Below, piece after piece: positions 20,101 through 28,146 of a stretch of 64,000 bases of DNA; position 1 is the stretch's first letter, and each line of letters starts with the position of its first letter. The notes under the pieces were generated by a model, which had not been told where the DNA came from, searched no databases, and saw only the letters and a program-made list of their open reading frames with translations. Source of the stretch: Labrenzia sp. 011 (GTDB lineage: Bacteria; Pseudomonadota; Alphaproteobacteria; Rhizobiales; Stappiaceae); assembly GCF_003075075.1 (NCBI RefSeq), contig NZ_QCYM01000005.1, forward strand, positions 181,855 to 245,854, given 5' to 3'. The position numbers were made by a program, and so were the translations under genes.

Positions 20101-21221
20101 CATCCGGGGCGACTCTGTCGAAGAACGAAAGCTCCTTCGGATCCTACTTCGGAAACGTATTCGGCGCGATCGAGGAGATGGAAGGGCTTGTGTCCGATGA
20201 ACTGAAGGCCTTGAGCCTGGTTGCCCTGAATGCCCGCTCCTCAAGCGAACTGGCTGAAGTTTACGCCGAGCACATTGTCGACGAAGCCGGCAATGGCGTC
20301 AGTCGCGCATTTGCCTCCAGCCATGCCGTACACGGACTGCTTCAGAGTTGCCCGCGACTGGACCCGGCAGATCCGGAGGGCTTCTTTCGTCAGCAGGAAT
20401 GCGTTTGGGCCCAGGCTCTGGGAGGTGTGACCCACCAGAAGAAAACGGACACCCAGCCTTCCTTCGACGAGACTGTGACCGGTCTGGCCACCGCGGCTCA
20501 GTTCGAGGTTGCTGACGACTGGTTTGTCGAAGTTGGCGGGCAGTATGAAAACGTCCAGATTCAGGGCGCGCAGTTTGCTCAGGACGGGTTCCGTCTTGGA
20601 GGCGGACTGGCCATCAAAAGGGAAGTCGGCGCCTTCACCTTCTCTAGCAGTTTTGCCGGGGGCATCTACCAGTTCGGCCATCAACGCAATTATGCGTCCA
20701 GTACGGGCACCAGCGAAGCGACTTCGGACATTGATGGCCGGTTCCTCTCGGCCGAGGCACGGGTCTATGGCGTCTTCGAGCAAGGGGGCATCTATATCAA
20801 GCCAAGTGCGGCGCTTTCGGTCTCGCAGATGTGGCAGGACGAATATACGGAATACGGTACCGGCGGATTGAACTGGGAAATAGATGCGATTTCGCACACA
20901 ACGGTCACCGCCCGCCCGGCGATTGAAGTTGGCAAGGCGTTTTCCTGGTCCGGGTCATCAGCTGTGGCGTTCTTTCGGGCTGGCCTTGCAACACAGTTGA
21001 CGGATCCGGAGTTCGCCGTCACCACCCGCTTGTCGGATGTCGGGGCCGACCTCGGGGATCTGGAGCTTTTGATCGAAAACGAGCGCTTCGAGCTCAACTT
21101 TGAAGCCGGTCTGAACACCGAGATCAGCGAGCGCGTGAGCCTGTCCGTTCTGGGGCAGTCGGCCGTTTCCCCCAGCGCATATGGATTTGGCGGCTATGCG
21201 CGCCTCAACGTCAAGTTCTGA
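14184..21221 (+). CDS. Giant Gly-rich repeat autotransporter (type Va secretion)
   Basis: About 2340 residues. The signal peptide is TSPLVAVLLSATSLTPAAA. A passenger of about 1600 residues follows, made of imperfect repeats of roughly 60-75 residues, each with a strand motif like GIFAQSVGGGGG followed by Gly/Asp-rich turns; I count 25 such motifs by eye. A beta-helix end region spans about 1700-2000, and a C-terminal autotransporter barrel about 2070-2345 ends in Phe (ARLNVKF), as barrel proteins do. It should present an adhesin-like beta-helix on the cell surface. No protease motif was seen. No ATG start fits: the frame is closed by a TGA at 14166, so translation must start at GTG 14184 or GTG 14193. 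The latter gives a cleaner signal peptide. Confidence 0.9.
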   Translation: MACVTSSRFISSTSPLVAVLLSATSLTPAAAQCSVVDGTATCMGAFSDPVVYDDYAADGVDTIELRDLREEIDAHNGGDGFGPAIYLRDIGGQTPSPDDWSSSNRNGQDGIDGSSGHALTANVSLDFKSIGITGESAVELVTRGWDGSDAHEASHTDKHATGGQGGAGGDGGDLTFVGQQNPLGAGSDDGGVGAIQATGQRSDSHGIQLTTFAGNGGDGGWAYSKGGLKDANGGDGGAGGNGGNAILTLRDGHYLDYNGAGFGIQVLTYGGNGGDGNYAEVHGADSSYGGAGGQGGNGGNINVTATSALSTIVTTGPIGIQLVSVGGDGGDGGDDKGGSGSRSGSGGEAGNGGDVTADLKVDVTTKGADAFYGIHLKSAGGLAGKSGGSSGAFSSNAGNPGDPGEAGEVKLTLTDSSVSTDNLEADAILVQSVGGMGGSGGDVSGFISYGSSGGSGGAGGKVTATISSTDVSTSGLHASALHVQSVGGGGGKAGKSSGLVALGSSAGAGGSGAEVAVSLKNSTFATEGLNAVGVKVQSIGGGGGSSGAAEGFYAVGGSGGLGGDGGTIDLSVQGVTVTTKGISSVGILAESIGAGGGDAYSPSGAFALGQDGGGGGDGDKIVFTSSNSGVSVKTEGAHSDGVLLQSLGGGGGKGASSFAAVDVIAPLVGASGGDGGSGGNVTFTGTGKDSITTLGAHSRGYFAQSVGGGGGVGGNATEINIGLVFNSNTGSSNVSTGSDGGTVSGSISGKIQTSGHNSAGVLIQSLGGGGGAAGNSIQAGVAFEFNHDMGVDGGAGGDGGAVTLSSDAVIKTTGAESDGIIVQSVGGGGGQSSNVIDANAGVNFSQYVMNQGASGGAGGNGGKVTVTSNGQITTSGSASFGIFAQSLAGGGGKAGTTIDASTGLSAGAVTLGQSGGDGGVSGDVNVINKGKIHTSGVLAGGIFAQSVAGGGGQANTTVNGDLGLSLDYTHGGDGGAGGTAGDVSVDNRNGITTDNDGAIAIFAQSLGGGGGNGALTASGAVSVAALNIGVGGNGGEGGQGGKATVTNTGNLTTKGNYSIGIAAQSSGGSGGNAGMLAQGTATGGEFTGSITVGVGGDGGDGGIAEDVQIDNSGTILTDGFYASGIAVQSIGGDGGMGGAVYSGTIDISTEGAGTANVTVGGKGGGGSQAGKVTVDNKGAITTSGHYADAIFAQSVGGNGGSGGLSYGGTLSAGTGSDISVNVEVGGAGGGGSLGGDVSVSNSAALSTQGGNAHGIFAQSLGGSGGDGGAGYGFFGDFAREKEEYLKISANSQVGGYGGSGDHAGAVTIDNTGTITTQQDTSYGIYAQSVGGGGGDGGNAGAYSIGYTLAPKDEEGESAESKGVSLSYTMGGFAGGGGHGDAVTVTNAKGGSIKTSGVASYGIFAQSVGGSGGTGGNGEPDLEGWLADVYEDYEKLNTLKEIYDQYKEFPGSLLEGFSVDVGGGAGEGSDGGEVVVESGDNISTEGDSATAIYAQSVGGGGGSGGDGSQGLITSLTVAGNSGGGGDGGAVSVTNKTDATISTKGSGAMGIFAHSIGGGGGAGGDIETNIVHELDDLVETLGSQIFDVDDGGDGGDGGDITVVNDGSILTSGVNAHGIFAQSVGGGGGAQGELIAEGHDDDPGYIGSTGMKGNAGMVEVTVSRGAAVKVEGDGAVGIFAQSAAGGSDDSYAGGVKVDVAGTVTASGANGRAILVQADENGTDYDSAGTSTGVSYVKIEKGGNVNKTDHEDSYAAIAFLSGREVIDDNHEIKNSNVLINYGEVFSKNYAVETDGTSAFRFHNYGTFYGRLNFQADGTAQNSVINKSGGTMNIGNSEFGTNSYTRFENSGTLTPGWAKETPIVTLKSAGTFDQTSTGEMLFNVDTSNSMANGKLVLDFAEGGTLDGVLAAHWVGTEGVQDGATGVLDVLDLNAAEGKSFDITALGTDTGTAAAYSLEANDEGTNVKLKYKVDYSGKASGATLSKNESSFGSYFGNVFGAIEEMEGLVSDELKALSLVALNARSSSELAEVYAEHIVDEAGNGVSRAFASSHAVHGLLQSCPRLDPADPEGFFRQQECVWAQALGGVTHQKKTDTQPSFDETVTGLATAAQFEVADDWFVEVGGQYENVQIQGAQFAQDGFRLGGGLAIKREVGAFTFSSSFAGGIYQFGHQRNYASSTGTSEATSDIDGRFLSAEARVYGVFEQGGIYIKPSAALSVSQMWQDEYTEYGTGGLNWEIDAISHTTVTARPAIEVGKAFSWSGSSAVAFFRAGLATQLTDPEFAVTTRLSDVGADLGDLELLIENERFELNFEAGLNTEISERVSLSVLGQSAVSPSAYGFGGYARLNVKF

Positions 21222-21426
21222 GAAAAGGGATTCAACCAGTTCATGGCGGCCGGGCCTCTCCTGTCGCCGAAATCGGAGCGAAAGGCGGGGCCCGGTCCCG
21301 GCGCTGCCGGAAAATCAAAGAAATCCCTGTCTCTCGGGCGCGAGTACCGAGAGACACCAATCTGTGTGGGAAGCCGGTATCCGGTTCACACGTAAATCAC
21401 ATGTTACAGTTCAAGAGGCCCTCTCC

Positions 21427-23151
21427 ATGCGATATCATTTCCTGAAGCGTTTCGCTTTGCTGGCAGCTCTTCAGGCAGCGGGGCTGCCGAGCGCTCTTGC
21501 GCAGGAAGTGGCTGACAAGATCTATTCCGGTGGTCCGGTCCTGACCATGGAAGACTCGCTGCCGCAGGCTGAAGCCGTTGCCGTCAAGAACGGCAAGATC
21601 CTGGCCGTGGGCGCAAGTGCCGACCTTGAAAAGCACAAGGGGGCCAACACGGAGCTGGTCGACCTGGGCGGCCAGACAATGATCCCCGGTTTCGTGGATG
21701 CCCATGGGCATGTCTTCATGGTCGGGTTTCAGGCAAAGTCAGCCAATCTGTTGCCTGCTCCAGATGGCCAGACCAACGATATCCCAGCGCTGCAGAAGCA
21801 GATCCAGGATTGGATGAAAGGCAACGAAGCCCAGATCAAGAGCACAAACCTGATCCCCGGATTCGGCTATGACGACAGCCAGCTGTCGGAGCAGCGTCAT
21901 CCAACCAGGGACGATCTGGACGCCGTGTCCAGGGACACACCGATCTATATCATTCACCAGTCCGGCCATCTTGGCGTCGCGAACTCCAAGGCACTGGAAA
22001 TCGTTGGCTATACCGCCAGGACGAAAGACATGCCCGGCGGAGTGATCAGGCGTGACGACAAGGGAAATCCGACTGGCGTTTTGGAAGAAACCGCGCATTT
22101 CGAGGCACTGGTCAAATTGACGTCCTCCATCGATGCCGCTGGTGCCGAGGCCATGTTCCTGGCCGGTACCGATATGGCCAAAAGCTACGGATACACCACC
22201 GCCCAGGAAGGCCGCGCCATGCCGGGGCAGGTCAAGGCGATGGAAGCCACGGCTGCGGCGGGCAAACTGGAAATTGACGTGACGGTCTATCCGGACGTGC
22301 TGGTCGATCGGGACATGATCAAGGAGAAGGTTTCCCGCGACTACACAAACCGGCTTCGGGTGGTCGGTGCAAAACTGACGATCGACGGCTCACCGCAAGG
22401 GTTCACCGCATGGCGCGACCGCCCGTACTACAACCCTCCGGAAAACTACAGGGCTGACTACGCCGGATTTTCTGCTGCTACGTCCGATGAGGTCTTCGAT
22501 GCAATCGACTGGGCTTTCGAAAATGACATTCAGATCCTCACGCACTCCAACGGCGAGGCTGCCAGCGACCTGTTGCTTGCAGCAATTCAGACTGCCGAGG
22601 AAAAGCACGGGCGTGCCGACCGCCGTCCGGTGCTGATCCACGGTCAGTTCCTGCGCGAAGATCAGGTCGACCGCGCCGCGGCCTTGAAGGTCTTCCCGTC
22701 ACTCTTCCCGATGCACACATTCTACTGGGGCGACTGGCACCGGGACCGGACTGTCGGGCCGGAACTGGCCGACAACATCTCCCCGACCGGCTGGTTCCGA
22801 AAAAGGGGATTGGCGTTTTCGTCACATCATGACGCACCGGTGGCCCTGCCGGATTCCATGCGCATTCTGTCCGCCACCGTGACCCGGCGCTCCCGCTCCG
22901 GCGACATCATCGGACCGGATCAGAGGGTCGATGTCGTGACCGCGCTGAAAGCGATGACGATCTGGCCCGCTTACCAGCACTTCGAGGAAGACACCAAGGG
23001 ATCCATCGCTCCTGGAAAACTGGCCGATTTCGTGATCCTGTCCGACAATCCGACGGCAATAGATCCGGAGAAGCTTCATGATATCAAGGTCATGGAGACC
23101 ATCAAGGAAGGCAACACGATTTATACCGCACCACCTGCTTCCGGTGAGTAG
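21427..23151 (+). CDS. Exported amidohydrolase, YtcJ type (amidohydrolase 3 family)
   Basis: 574 residues with a signal peptide ending near PSALAQ. The metal-dependent hydrolase core is present: GFVDAHGHVFMVG gives the HxH pair (His93, His95). Later elements include LTHSNGEAASDLLLAA and PVLIHGQFL with further His ligands, and SHHDAPVALPDSMR near the end with the catalytic Asp region. The IDGSPQGFTAWRDRPY segment is typical of YtcJ proteins, which include N-substituted formamide deformylase; the true substrate is not predictable. ATG 21427 starts the signal peptide, with AGAGG upstream. An open frame extends upstream over the autotransporter end but has no coding support. Confidence 0.88.
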   Translation: MRYHFLKRFALLAALQAAGLPSALAQEVADKIYSGGPVLTMEDSLPQAEAVAVKNGKILAVGASADLEKHKGANTELVDLGGQTMIPGFVDAHGHVFMVGFQAKSANLLPAPDGQTNDIPALQKQIQDWMKGNEAQIKSTNLIPGFGYDDSQLSEQRHPTRDDLDAVSRDTPIYIIHQSGHLGVANSKALEIVGYTARTKDMPGGVIRRDDKGNPTGVLEETAHFEALVKLTSSIDAAGAEAMFLAGTDMAKSYGYTTAQEGRAMPGQVKAMEATAAAGKLEIDVTVYPDVLVDRDMIKEKVSRDYTNRLRVVGAKLTIDGSPQGFTAWRDRPYYNPPENYRADYAGFSAATSDEVFDAIDWAFENDIQILTHSNGEAASDLLLAAIQTAEEKHGRADRRPVLIHGQFLREDQVDRAAALKVFPSLFPMHTFYWGDWHRDRTVGPELADNISPTGWFRKRGLAFSSHHDAPVALPDSMRILSATVTRRSRSGDIIGPDQRVDVVTALKAMTIWPAYQHFEEDTKGSIAPGKLADFVILSDNPTAIDPEKLHDIKVMETIKEGNTIYTAPPASGE

Positions 23152-23873
23152 CCCTGAAACGGTCCGGCGAGATTTCTTGACGCGGAGTTGTGCCGTATCG
23201 CAACCCGTCAGGGGAGCGAGGACGAGACATAAGGCCGCGCCGCAAGAGACGGGCGAAATGCACGCAAGAGACCGACGGGGAAGTCCCGGCGCAAAGCTTC
23301 AGCCAAGGGGGCGGTCCGCAATGTTCTGGAAGGGGCTGGCGGGGCGTGGGGCCTTTTCCCGACGGTCAGGCATGCCTGTCCCCGGCGGCGGCCGGGTTCA
23401 GGCCTGGCGCCCCGGCAAATGCTCCGACGGGGAAGACATGAGTATGTCCCCGGTCCGCGCAGCGCTGCCAAACCCGCGGAACCGTGCCGAAAAACAGAGG
23501 CGCGAAAGACCTTTGCCACTACTGCAGCGGGCTGCCTGGCGTTCAAAATGGCAGGGGCGTTGTCGGCAGATTGCCGGAAAATAACGCGTTTGCGGCGGTC
23601 TCACCCTGTGTCCGCCTTTCCGCAGGTCGCATGCCCCGGTGCGGATGACATCACACAGGACCTGGCGGTCCTGCGCGACAGGTGATTTGCGACAGTTTGA
23701 TCCAGCCTGTCTTCTGTTGCGTGGTTTTTCGCGGGTTGCCCTCGAACAGGGGGTGGTTTAATTCCAGCTTGACCAATTCGAAAGAGAGAATACCCTTATT
23801 TCGTATCCAAAATTCGGTATGTCATCAAAAGGATAAGTTCTGGCATAACCAGTGCATCGTTGGAGGAGAGCCG
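23152..23873. other. Intergenic region, no gene recognised
   Basis: About 0.7 kb with only unconvincing open frames. A TTGACC hexamer near 23770 is followed by A-rich sequence and may belong to a promoter for the ribbon-helix-helix gene, but the -10 match is poor. Confidence 0.45.
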
Positions 23874-24167
23874 ATGTGCCATGTTTTTGCCGGTCAGGAA
23901 CCGGAGAGATATGCAAGTCATACGAGGCGGCTGCGCCTGAACGGGCAAAGCACGAGCATTCGCCTTGAAAACTCGTTCTGGCAAATTCTTGACCAGATCG
24001 CCATGACCGAAGGCGTCACCACGCCAGTCTTCATTTCCACATTGCATTCGGAGGTCTTGCAGCTGAGAGGGGAGCCCTCGAACTTCACATCGCTGTTGCG
24101 CTGCGCCTGCCTGAAATTCATGGAAATGTCACCCGACCACCACGCTGCTTCCATCGCGGCGGAATAG
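23874..24167 (+). CDS. Ribbon-helix-helix domain protein
   Basis: A 97-residue protein starting MCHVFAGQEPERY. The RLRLNGQSTSIRLENSFWQILDQIA segment fits the RHH_4 family of small alphaproteobacterial DNA-binding-like proteins: one strand followed by two helices. GGAGGAG lies a few bases before the ATG at 23874. It stands alone and its targets are unknown. The nearby glyoxalase/GMC genes start 113 bases downstream and could be regulated by it, which is only a guess from position. Confidence 0.8.
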   Translation: MCHVFAGQEPERYASHTRRLRLNGQSTSIRLENSFWQILDQIAMTEGVTTPVFISTLHSEVLQLRGEPSNFTSLLRCACLKFMEMSPDHHAASIAAE

Positions 24168-24280
24168 CCGTCGGGCCTGCGCCGGGAATTTCCGGGTCGC
24201 AGTATGGACATACTACCCGCGGCCCGGCCCTGTGGCGCTACGCTCCTGTTGTGATGTGACAAATCCAGCAGGAGCAGCAT

Positions 24281-24676
24281 TTGGCCAAAGCAATCCATTC
24301 AATGGTCCGGGTTCTGGACGAACGCCGGTCTGTCGATTTCTACGACAAGGCCTTCGGCCTGAAAGTCGCCGACCGGTTGGACTTTCCCGATTTCACCCTT
24401 GTGTATCTGAGCAATCCCGAATCCGGGTTTGAGCTCGAGTTGACCGTCAACAAGGGACGCACGGACCCCTATGAGCTGGGTGACGGATATGGTCACCTGG
24501 CGGTTTCCGTCGACAACCTCGACGCGGAACATGCCCGGTTCGAAGCCGAAGGCCTACACCCCAGAAAACTCGTCGAATTCGCGCCTGCCGGGGAGGTCGT
24601 TGCGCGGTTTTTCTTTGTTGCCGATCCGGACGGCTACCAGATCGAGGTGCTGGAGCGTGGAGGCCGGTTCAAGTAA
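24281..24676 (+). CDS. VOC-family glyoxalase I-like protein
   Basis: A 131-residue vicinal-oxygen-chelate protein. SMVRVLDERRSVDFYDKAFGLKV starts the first beta-alpha-beta-beta-beta module; GYGHLAVSVDNL and DPDGYQIEVLERG give the expected metal ligands His and Glu. This layout is that of lactoylglutathione lyase, though short VOC proteins have many functions. The start is TTG at 24281, with GGAG about 7 bases upstream. The stop codon is followed 20 bases later by the Tat-protein gene, so it probably shares an operon with the GMC dehydrogenase pair. Confidence 0.82.
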   Translation: MAKAIHSMVRVLDERRSVDFYDKAFGLKVADRLDFPDFTLVYLSNPESGFELELTVNKGRTDPYELGDGYGHLAVSVDNLDAEHARFEAEGLHPRKLVEFAPAGEVVARFFFVADPDGYQIEVLERGGRFK

Positions 24677-24696
24677 TGCAAGTGGGAGGAGAGAAA

Positions 24697-25221
24697 ATGA
24701 AAAATACCAAGGGTCCGAAAGGCCTGACCAGGCGTCAGCTTCTCGCCCGGGGGAGTGCCATGGGCGCCGCCTTTGTGGTGGGGTCCGGTTTCATGGCGGC
24801 CAGGGACGCAGCCTGGGCAACGGAACTGACGGTTTTGAAGCCGGAGACCTTTGCGTCCCTGGTGCAAATGGCCCGCGACATCTACCCGCATGACCGGATC
24901 GGGGACGAATACTACGTCCTGGCGGTGAAGGGATACGACACCCCTGACAATGCCGAGGATATCGAAGCCGGAATCGAGGCCTTGAATGCGGCCGCCCTTG
25001 GCAGGGGATTCGCGTCCTATCTCGATATCGGCTGGGAGGCCGATCGCGTGCGTATCCTCCGGTCCATGGAGGAAAGCCCGTTCTTCCAGAAGATCCGCGG
25101 CGGTCTTGTGACCGGCCTCTACAACCAGAAGGCCGTCTGGCCGCTGTTTGGATACGAAGGGGCGTCCTTCGAGTTCGGTGGATACATCGATCGGGGCTTC
25201 AACGACATAAACTGGCTTTGA
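24697..25221 (+). CDS. Tat-exported small subunit of a GMC dehydrogenase (gluconate dehydrogenase subunit 3-like)
   Basis: 174 residues with a twin-arginine signal (LTRRQLLARGSAMGAAFVVG, residues 10-29) and a mature part (VLKPETFASLVQMARDIYPHDRI) resembling the small subunits of membrane gluconate, sorbitol and fructose dehydrogenases. Such subunits carry the flavoprotein partner across the membrane, since that partner has no signal of its own. GGGAGGAG precedes ATG 24697. It lies 19 bases upstream of the GMC gene, which fits this hitch-hiking role. The cytochrome c subunit usual in such complexes is not in the operon. Confidence 0.8.
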   Translation: MKNTKGPKGLTRRQLLARGSAMGAAFVVGSGFMAARDAAWATELTVLKPETFASLVQMARDIYPHDRIGDEYYVLAVKGYDTPDNAEDIEAGIEALNAAALGRGFASYLDIGWEADRVRILRSMEESPFFQKIRGGLVTGLYNQKAVWPLFGYEGASFEFGGYIDRGFNDINWL

Positions 25222-25240
25222 GCCTGCGGGAGGAATAACC

Positions 25241-26812
25241 ATGGCTGCACCTTTTGACCTGAACGACGATAGCGTTGTTGTTGTCATCGGAACCGGCGCC
25301 GGGGGAGGCGTTCTGGCAAATGAACTGGCGCAGAAAGGCGTAAGCGTCGTCGCCCTCGAGGCAGGCGGACGCTATCTGCCGGAAGACTACGTCAATGACG
25401 AATGGGAAAGTTTCGGACAACTGGCGTGGGTGGACCCGCGCACGACGTCCGGTGACTGGCGCGTTTCCAGGGATTTTTCCGGTCTGCCCGCCTGGATCGT
25501 CAAGGCCGTCGGGGGAACGTCGATCCACTGGGCCGGGGCTTCCCTGCGTTTTCAGCCGCATGAATGGAAGGCGAAGACCACTTACGGTGCCGTCCAGGGC
25601 GCGAATCTGCTCGATTGGCCGATTACGGGCGAGGACCTCGATCCCTGGTATACTCTGGCCGAAGACAAGCTCGGTGTGACGCGCACCGGCGGCCGGCCCG
25701 GTCTGCCGGGCAACAACAACTTTCTTGTTCTTGAAAAGGGCGCCAGGGCGCTTGGCTACAAGGAGGTTCACACGGGCCGGATGGCGATCAATTCGGTCGA
25801 TTACGACGAGCGGGTCTCCTGCCAGCAGACAGGCTTCTGCTTCCAGGGCTGCAAATGGGGCGCCAAATGGTCCTCCGCCTATACCGACGTTCCGCGCGGA
25901 GAGGCGACGGGCAACCTCGAAGTGCGCGATCACGCGCATGTGGCGCGCATCCTGCACAACGACCAGGGCAAGGTGACGGGTGTCGAATATTTCGACAAGG
26001 ACGGCAATCTTCAGCTGCAGAAGGCCCGGCTTGTCAGTGTCGCGGGCAATTCCATCGAAAGCCCGCGGTTGCTGCTCAACTCGGCCTCGGCAATGTTCCC
26101 GGACGGGCTGGCAAACAGCTCCGGCCAGGTGGGGCGCAATTACATGCGGCACATGACGGGCTCGGTCTACGCGGTTTTCGACAAGCGGGTCAGAATGTGG
26201 CGCGGAACGACCATGGCCGGCATCGTCCAGGATGAAGCCCGCCATGATCCCTCGCGCGGCTTCGTCGGCGGCTACGAGATGGAAACCCTGTCGCTCGGCC
26301 TGCCGTTCATGGCCGCGTTCCTCGATCCCGGCGCCTGGGGCCGGGAATTCACCTCCGCCATGGATTCCTATGAAAACATGGCCGGTTTGTGGATCGTCGG
26401 CGAAGACATGCCGCAGGAAACCAACCGCATCACCCTCAACCATGATGTCAAGGATCAATGGGGCCTTCCGGTCGCCAACGTGCATTTCGACAATCATCCC
26501 AATGATATCGCCATGCGAAATCATGCCTACAAACAAGGGCAGGCGATCTATGACGCGGTCGGGGCAACCCGGACCTTCCCGACACCGCCCTATCCGTCGA
26601 CACACAATCTCGGCACCAACCGGATGTCCGAAAACCCGCGAGACGGGGTGGTCAACAAGTGGGGCCAGACCCACGACATTGAGAACCTCTTCATATCCGA
26701 TGGCTCACAGTTCACGACCGGAGCGTCGGAAAATCCGACACTCACGATCGTGGCGCTCGCGATCCGCCAGGCGGATTACATCGCGCGCGAGATGGGGGCG
26801 GGCAACCTCTGA
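25241..26812 (+). CDS. GMC-family FAD oxidoreductase (large subunit)
   Basis: 523 residues. The N-terminal dinucleotide-binding motif VVIGTGAGGGVLANELA is followed by VVALEAGGRYL. A GGTSIHWAGASLRFQPHEW block and a C-terminal STHNLGTNRM and GASENPTLTIVALAIRQADYI block are typical of gluconate-dehydrogenase-type GMC enzymes. FAD takes electrons from a sugar or polyol, and an unknown acceptor receives them. No signal peptide is present, so export would rely on the Tat partner encoded upstream. A strong terminator hairpin follows 10 bases after the stop. Confidence 0.88.
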   Translation: MAAPFDLNDDSVVVVIGTGAGGGVLANELAQKGVSVVALEAGGRYLPEDYVNDEWESFGQLAWVDPRTTSGDWRVSRDFSGLPAWIVKAVGGTSIHWAGASLRFQPHEWKAKTTYGAVQGANLLDWPITGEDLDPWYTLAEDKLGVTRTGGRPGLPGNNNFLVLEKGARALGYKEVHTGRMAINSVDYDERVSCQQTGFCFQGCKWGAKWSSAYTDVPRGEATGNLEVRDHAHVARILHNDQGKVTGVEYFDKDGNLQLQKARLVSVAGNSIESPRLLLNSASAMFPDGLANSSGQVGRNYMRHMTGSVYAVFDKRVRMWRGTTMAGIVQDEARHDPSRGFVGGYEMETLSLGLPFMAAFLDPGAWGREFTSAMDSYENMAGLWIVGEDMPQETNRITLNHDVKDQWGLPVANVHFDNHPNDIAMRNHAYKQGQAIYDAVGATRTFPTPPYPSTHNLGTNRMSENPRDGVVNKWGQTHDIENLFISDGSQFTTGASENPTLTIVALAIRQADYIAREMGAGNL

Positions 26813-26822
26813 GGAAGAAAGG

Positions 26823-26858
26823 GGCTTCCGGGCAACTCCACCATGTTGCCCGGAAGCC
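26823..26858 (+). terminator. Strong hairpin after the GMC gene
   Basis: A perfect 14-bp stem (26823-26836 with 26845-26858) with an eight-base loop begins 10 bases after the GMC stop. There is no T tract on the plus strand, so it may act with Rho or mainly protect the message end. Confidence 0.7.
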
Positions 26859-27057
26859 ATCCCCGGCCCGGCCGGGGGGCGCGCCCGAACCGGGTGCAGG
26901 CTCGCAATGAAGAAGAACCGCCTGTGAAACGGCAGGACATCTTCTCGACCAGTTGACGCAGTCCGTTCCGACGGCACCGGTCAGGCTCAACTCACTGTGA
27001 AACGGGAGCTGAACGGAAGGCTGGCTGCGCGGGTCAGATATCCTGATGGGCGCGCGC

Positions 27058-27915
27058 TCAATCCGGATCGAAGGCCAGTCGGAAGCCCGCGTTGGAGGTG
27101 CCGTTGTCGGCCTGCTTTCCCGAGCGGGCGGCGATCCGATAGCGCCAGCATACGGTATGATGACACAGGAATGACCCGCCCTTGAGCACGCGTTCGTTTT
27201 CACGCAGGGCCTCGGCATTCCGTTTCTTGGCCCGGGCGCTCAGCGAGCGGATGCGGAACAGGTCTTCGCACCATTCCCAGACATTGCCGGCCATGTTGTA
27301 GAGCCCCGCCGCATTGGGGGGGAAGCTGTGCACGGGAGCGGTGCCATAATAGCCGTCTGCCTCCAGGTTGGTTTCCGGGAAGGCGCCCTGCCAGATGTTG
27401 CAATGCACTGCATTCGTGTCGCTTGGCTCGTCGTCCCCCCAGGGATAACGAGCTTTGTGAGCACCGCCTCTGGCTGCATGCTCCCACTCGTTTTCCGTGG
27501 GCAAGCGACCTCCGGCCCATGCGCCATAGGCTCTGGCATCATTCCAGGACACGTGAACCACCGGATGGTCTGGCGTGGAACGCCAATCGCTTTGCGGGCC
27601 CAGCGGGCTGCGCCACGACGCGCCGTCCAGCGTGGTCCACCAGGGCAGGATTTCGGGTGTGGGGATATTGTCCCGCTCCAGCAATCCGCGAAACACGAAC
27701 GACCAGCCATAACGCTCTGCATCGGTGACATATCCGGTTTGATCAACAAATTCGGCAAATTGGCTGAAGGTGATTGCGTATTTGCCGATACCGAAGGCGC
27801 GTAACCTGACCTTGCGAGCCGGGCCCTCACCATCCGTCTTGATTTCCGGGTGGTCGGTACCGACGTGACTTGCGCCGCCTTCAAACCAGGCGATGTCGTC
27901 GGACGGTATGTTCAT
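27058..27915 (-). CDS. Formylglycine-generating enzyme (aerobic sulfatase maturase)
   Basis: 285 residues covering a single FGE-sulfatase domain. Family blocks are clear: HPVVHVSWNDARAYGAWAGGRLPTE (interrupted here for length), YPWGDDEP, AGNVWEWCEDLF, and the active region GGSFLCHHTVCWRYR with the two copper-binding cysteines (Cys251, Cys256) in the same spacing as in human SUMF1, ending SNAGFRLAF. FGE converts the Cys of the CxPxR motif of sulfatases to formylglycine using O2. The likely client is the sulfatase at 33396-34928. ATG 27915 has AAGGG 7 bases upstream; an in-frame ATG at 27966 would add 17 residues not seen in the family. Convergent with the GMC gene. Confidence 0.92.
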   Translation of the reverse strand: MNIPSDDIAWFEGGASHVGTDHPEIKTDGEGPARKVRLRAFGIGKYAITFSQFAEFVDQTGYVTDAERYGWSFVFRGLLERDNIPTPEILPWWTTLDGASWRSPLGPQSDWRSTPDHPVVHVSWNDARAYGAWAGGRLPTENEWEHAARGGAHKARYPWGDDEPSDTNAVHCNIWQGAFPETNLEADGYYGTAPVHSFPPNAAGLYNMAGNVWEWCEDLFRIRSLSARAKKRNAEALRENERVLKGGSFLCHHTVCWRYRIAARSGKQADNGTSNAGFRLAFDPD

Positions 27916-28146
27916 ACTGGGGCCCTTTCGTTCCGCTTTCGCAATTAGGCCGATACTCCGCATCATGCAAATGCATTCTGCCTGTCTTCACCTGAAGTCC
28001 GCCTCCGGCCGGAAGCGTCGACCCGAACGGCGCCGGTTGAGCGGCCCAGGGTCGGAAGCGGGAGGCAGTATTCCCGGGCCACGGGCAAACGTCAGGCAAG
28101 CGCGACGCAGGCCGGAGTTGACGCCGATGTACAATCCTTCACGGCT

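Noticed and set aside
23078..23584. 168-residue plus-strand frame after the amidohydrolase
   Set aside because: Starts inside the amidohydrolase gene in another frame and is rich in Arg/Pro/Gly without recognisable structure.
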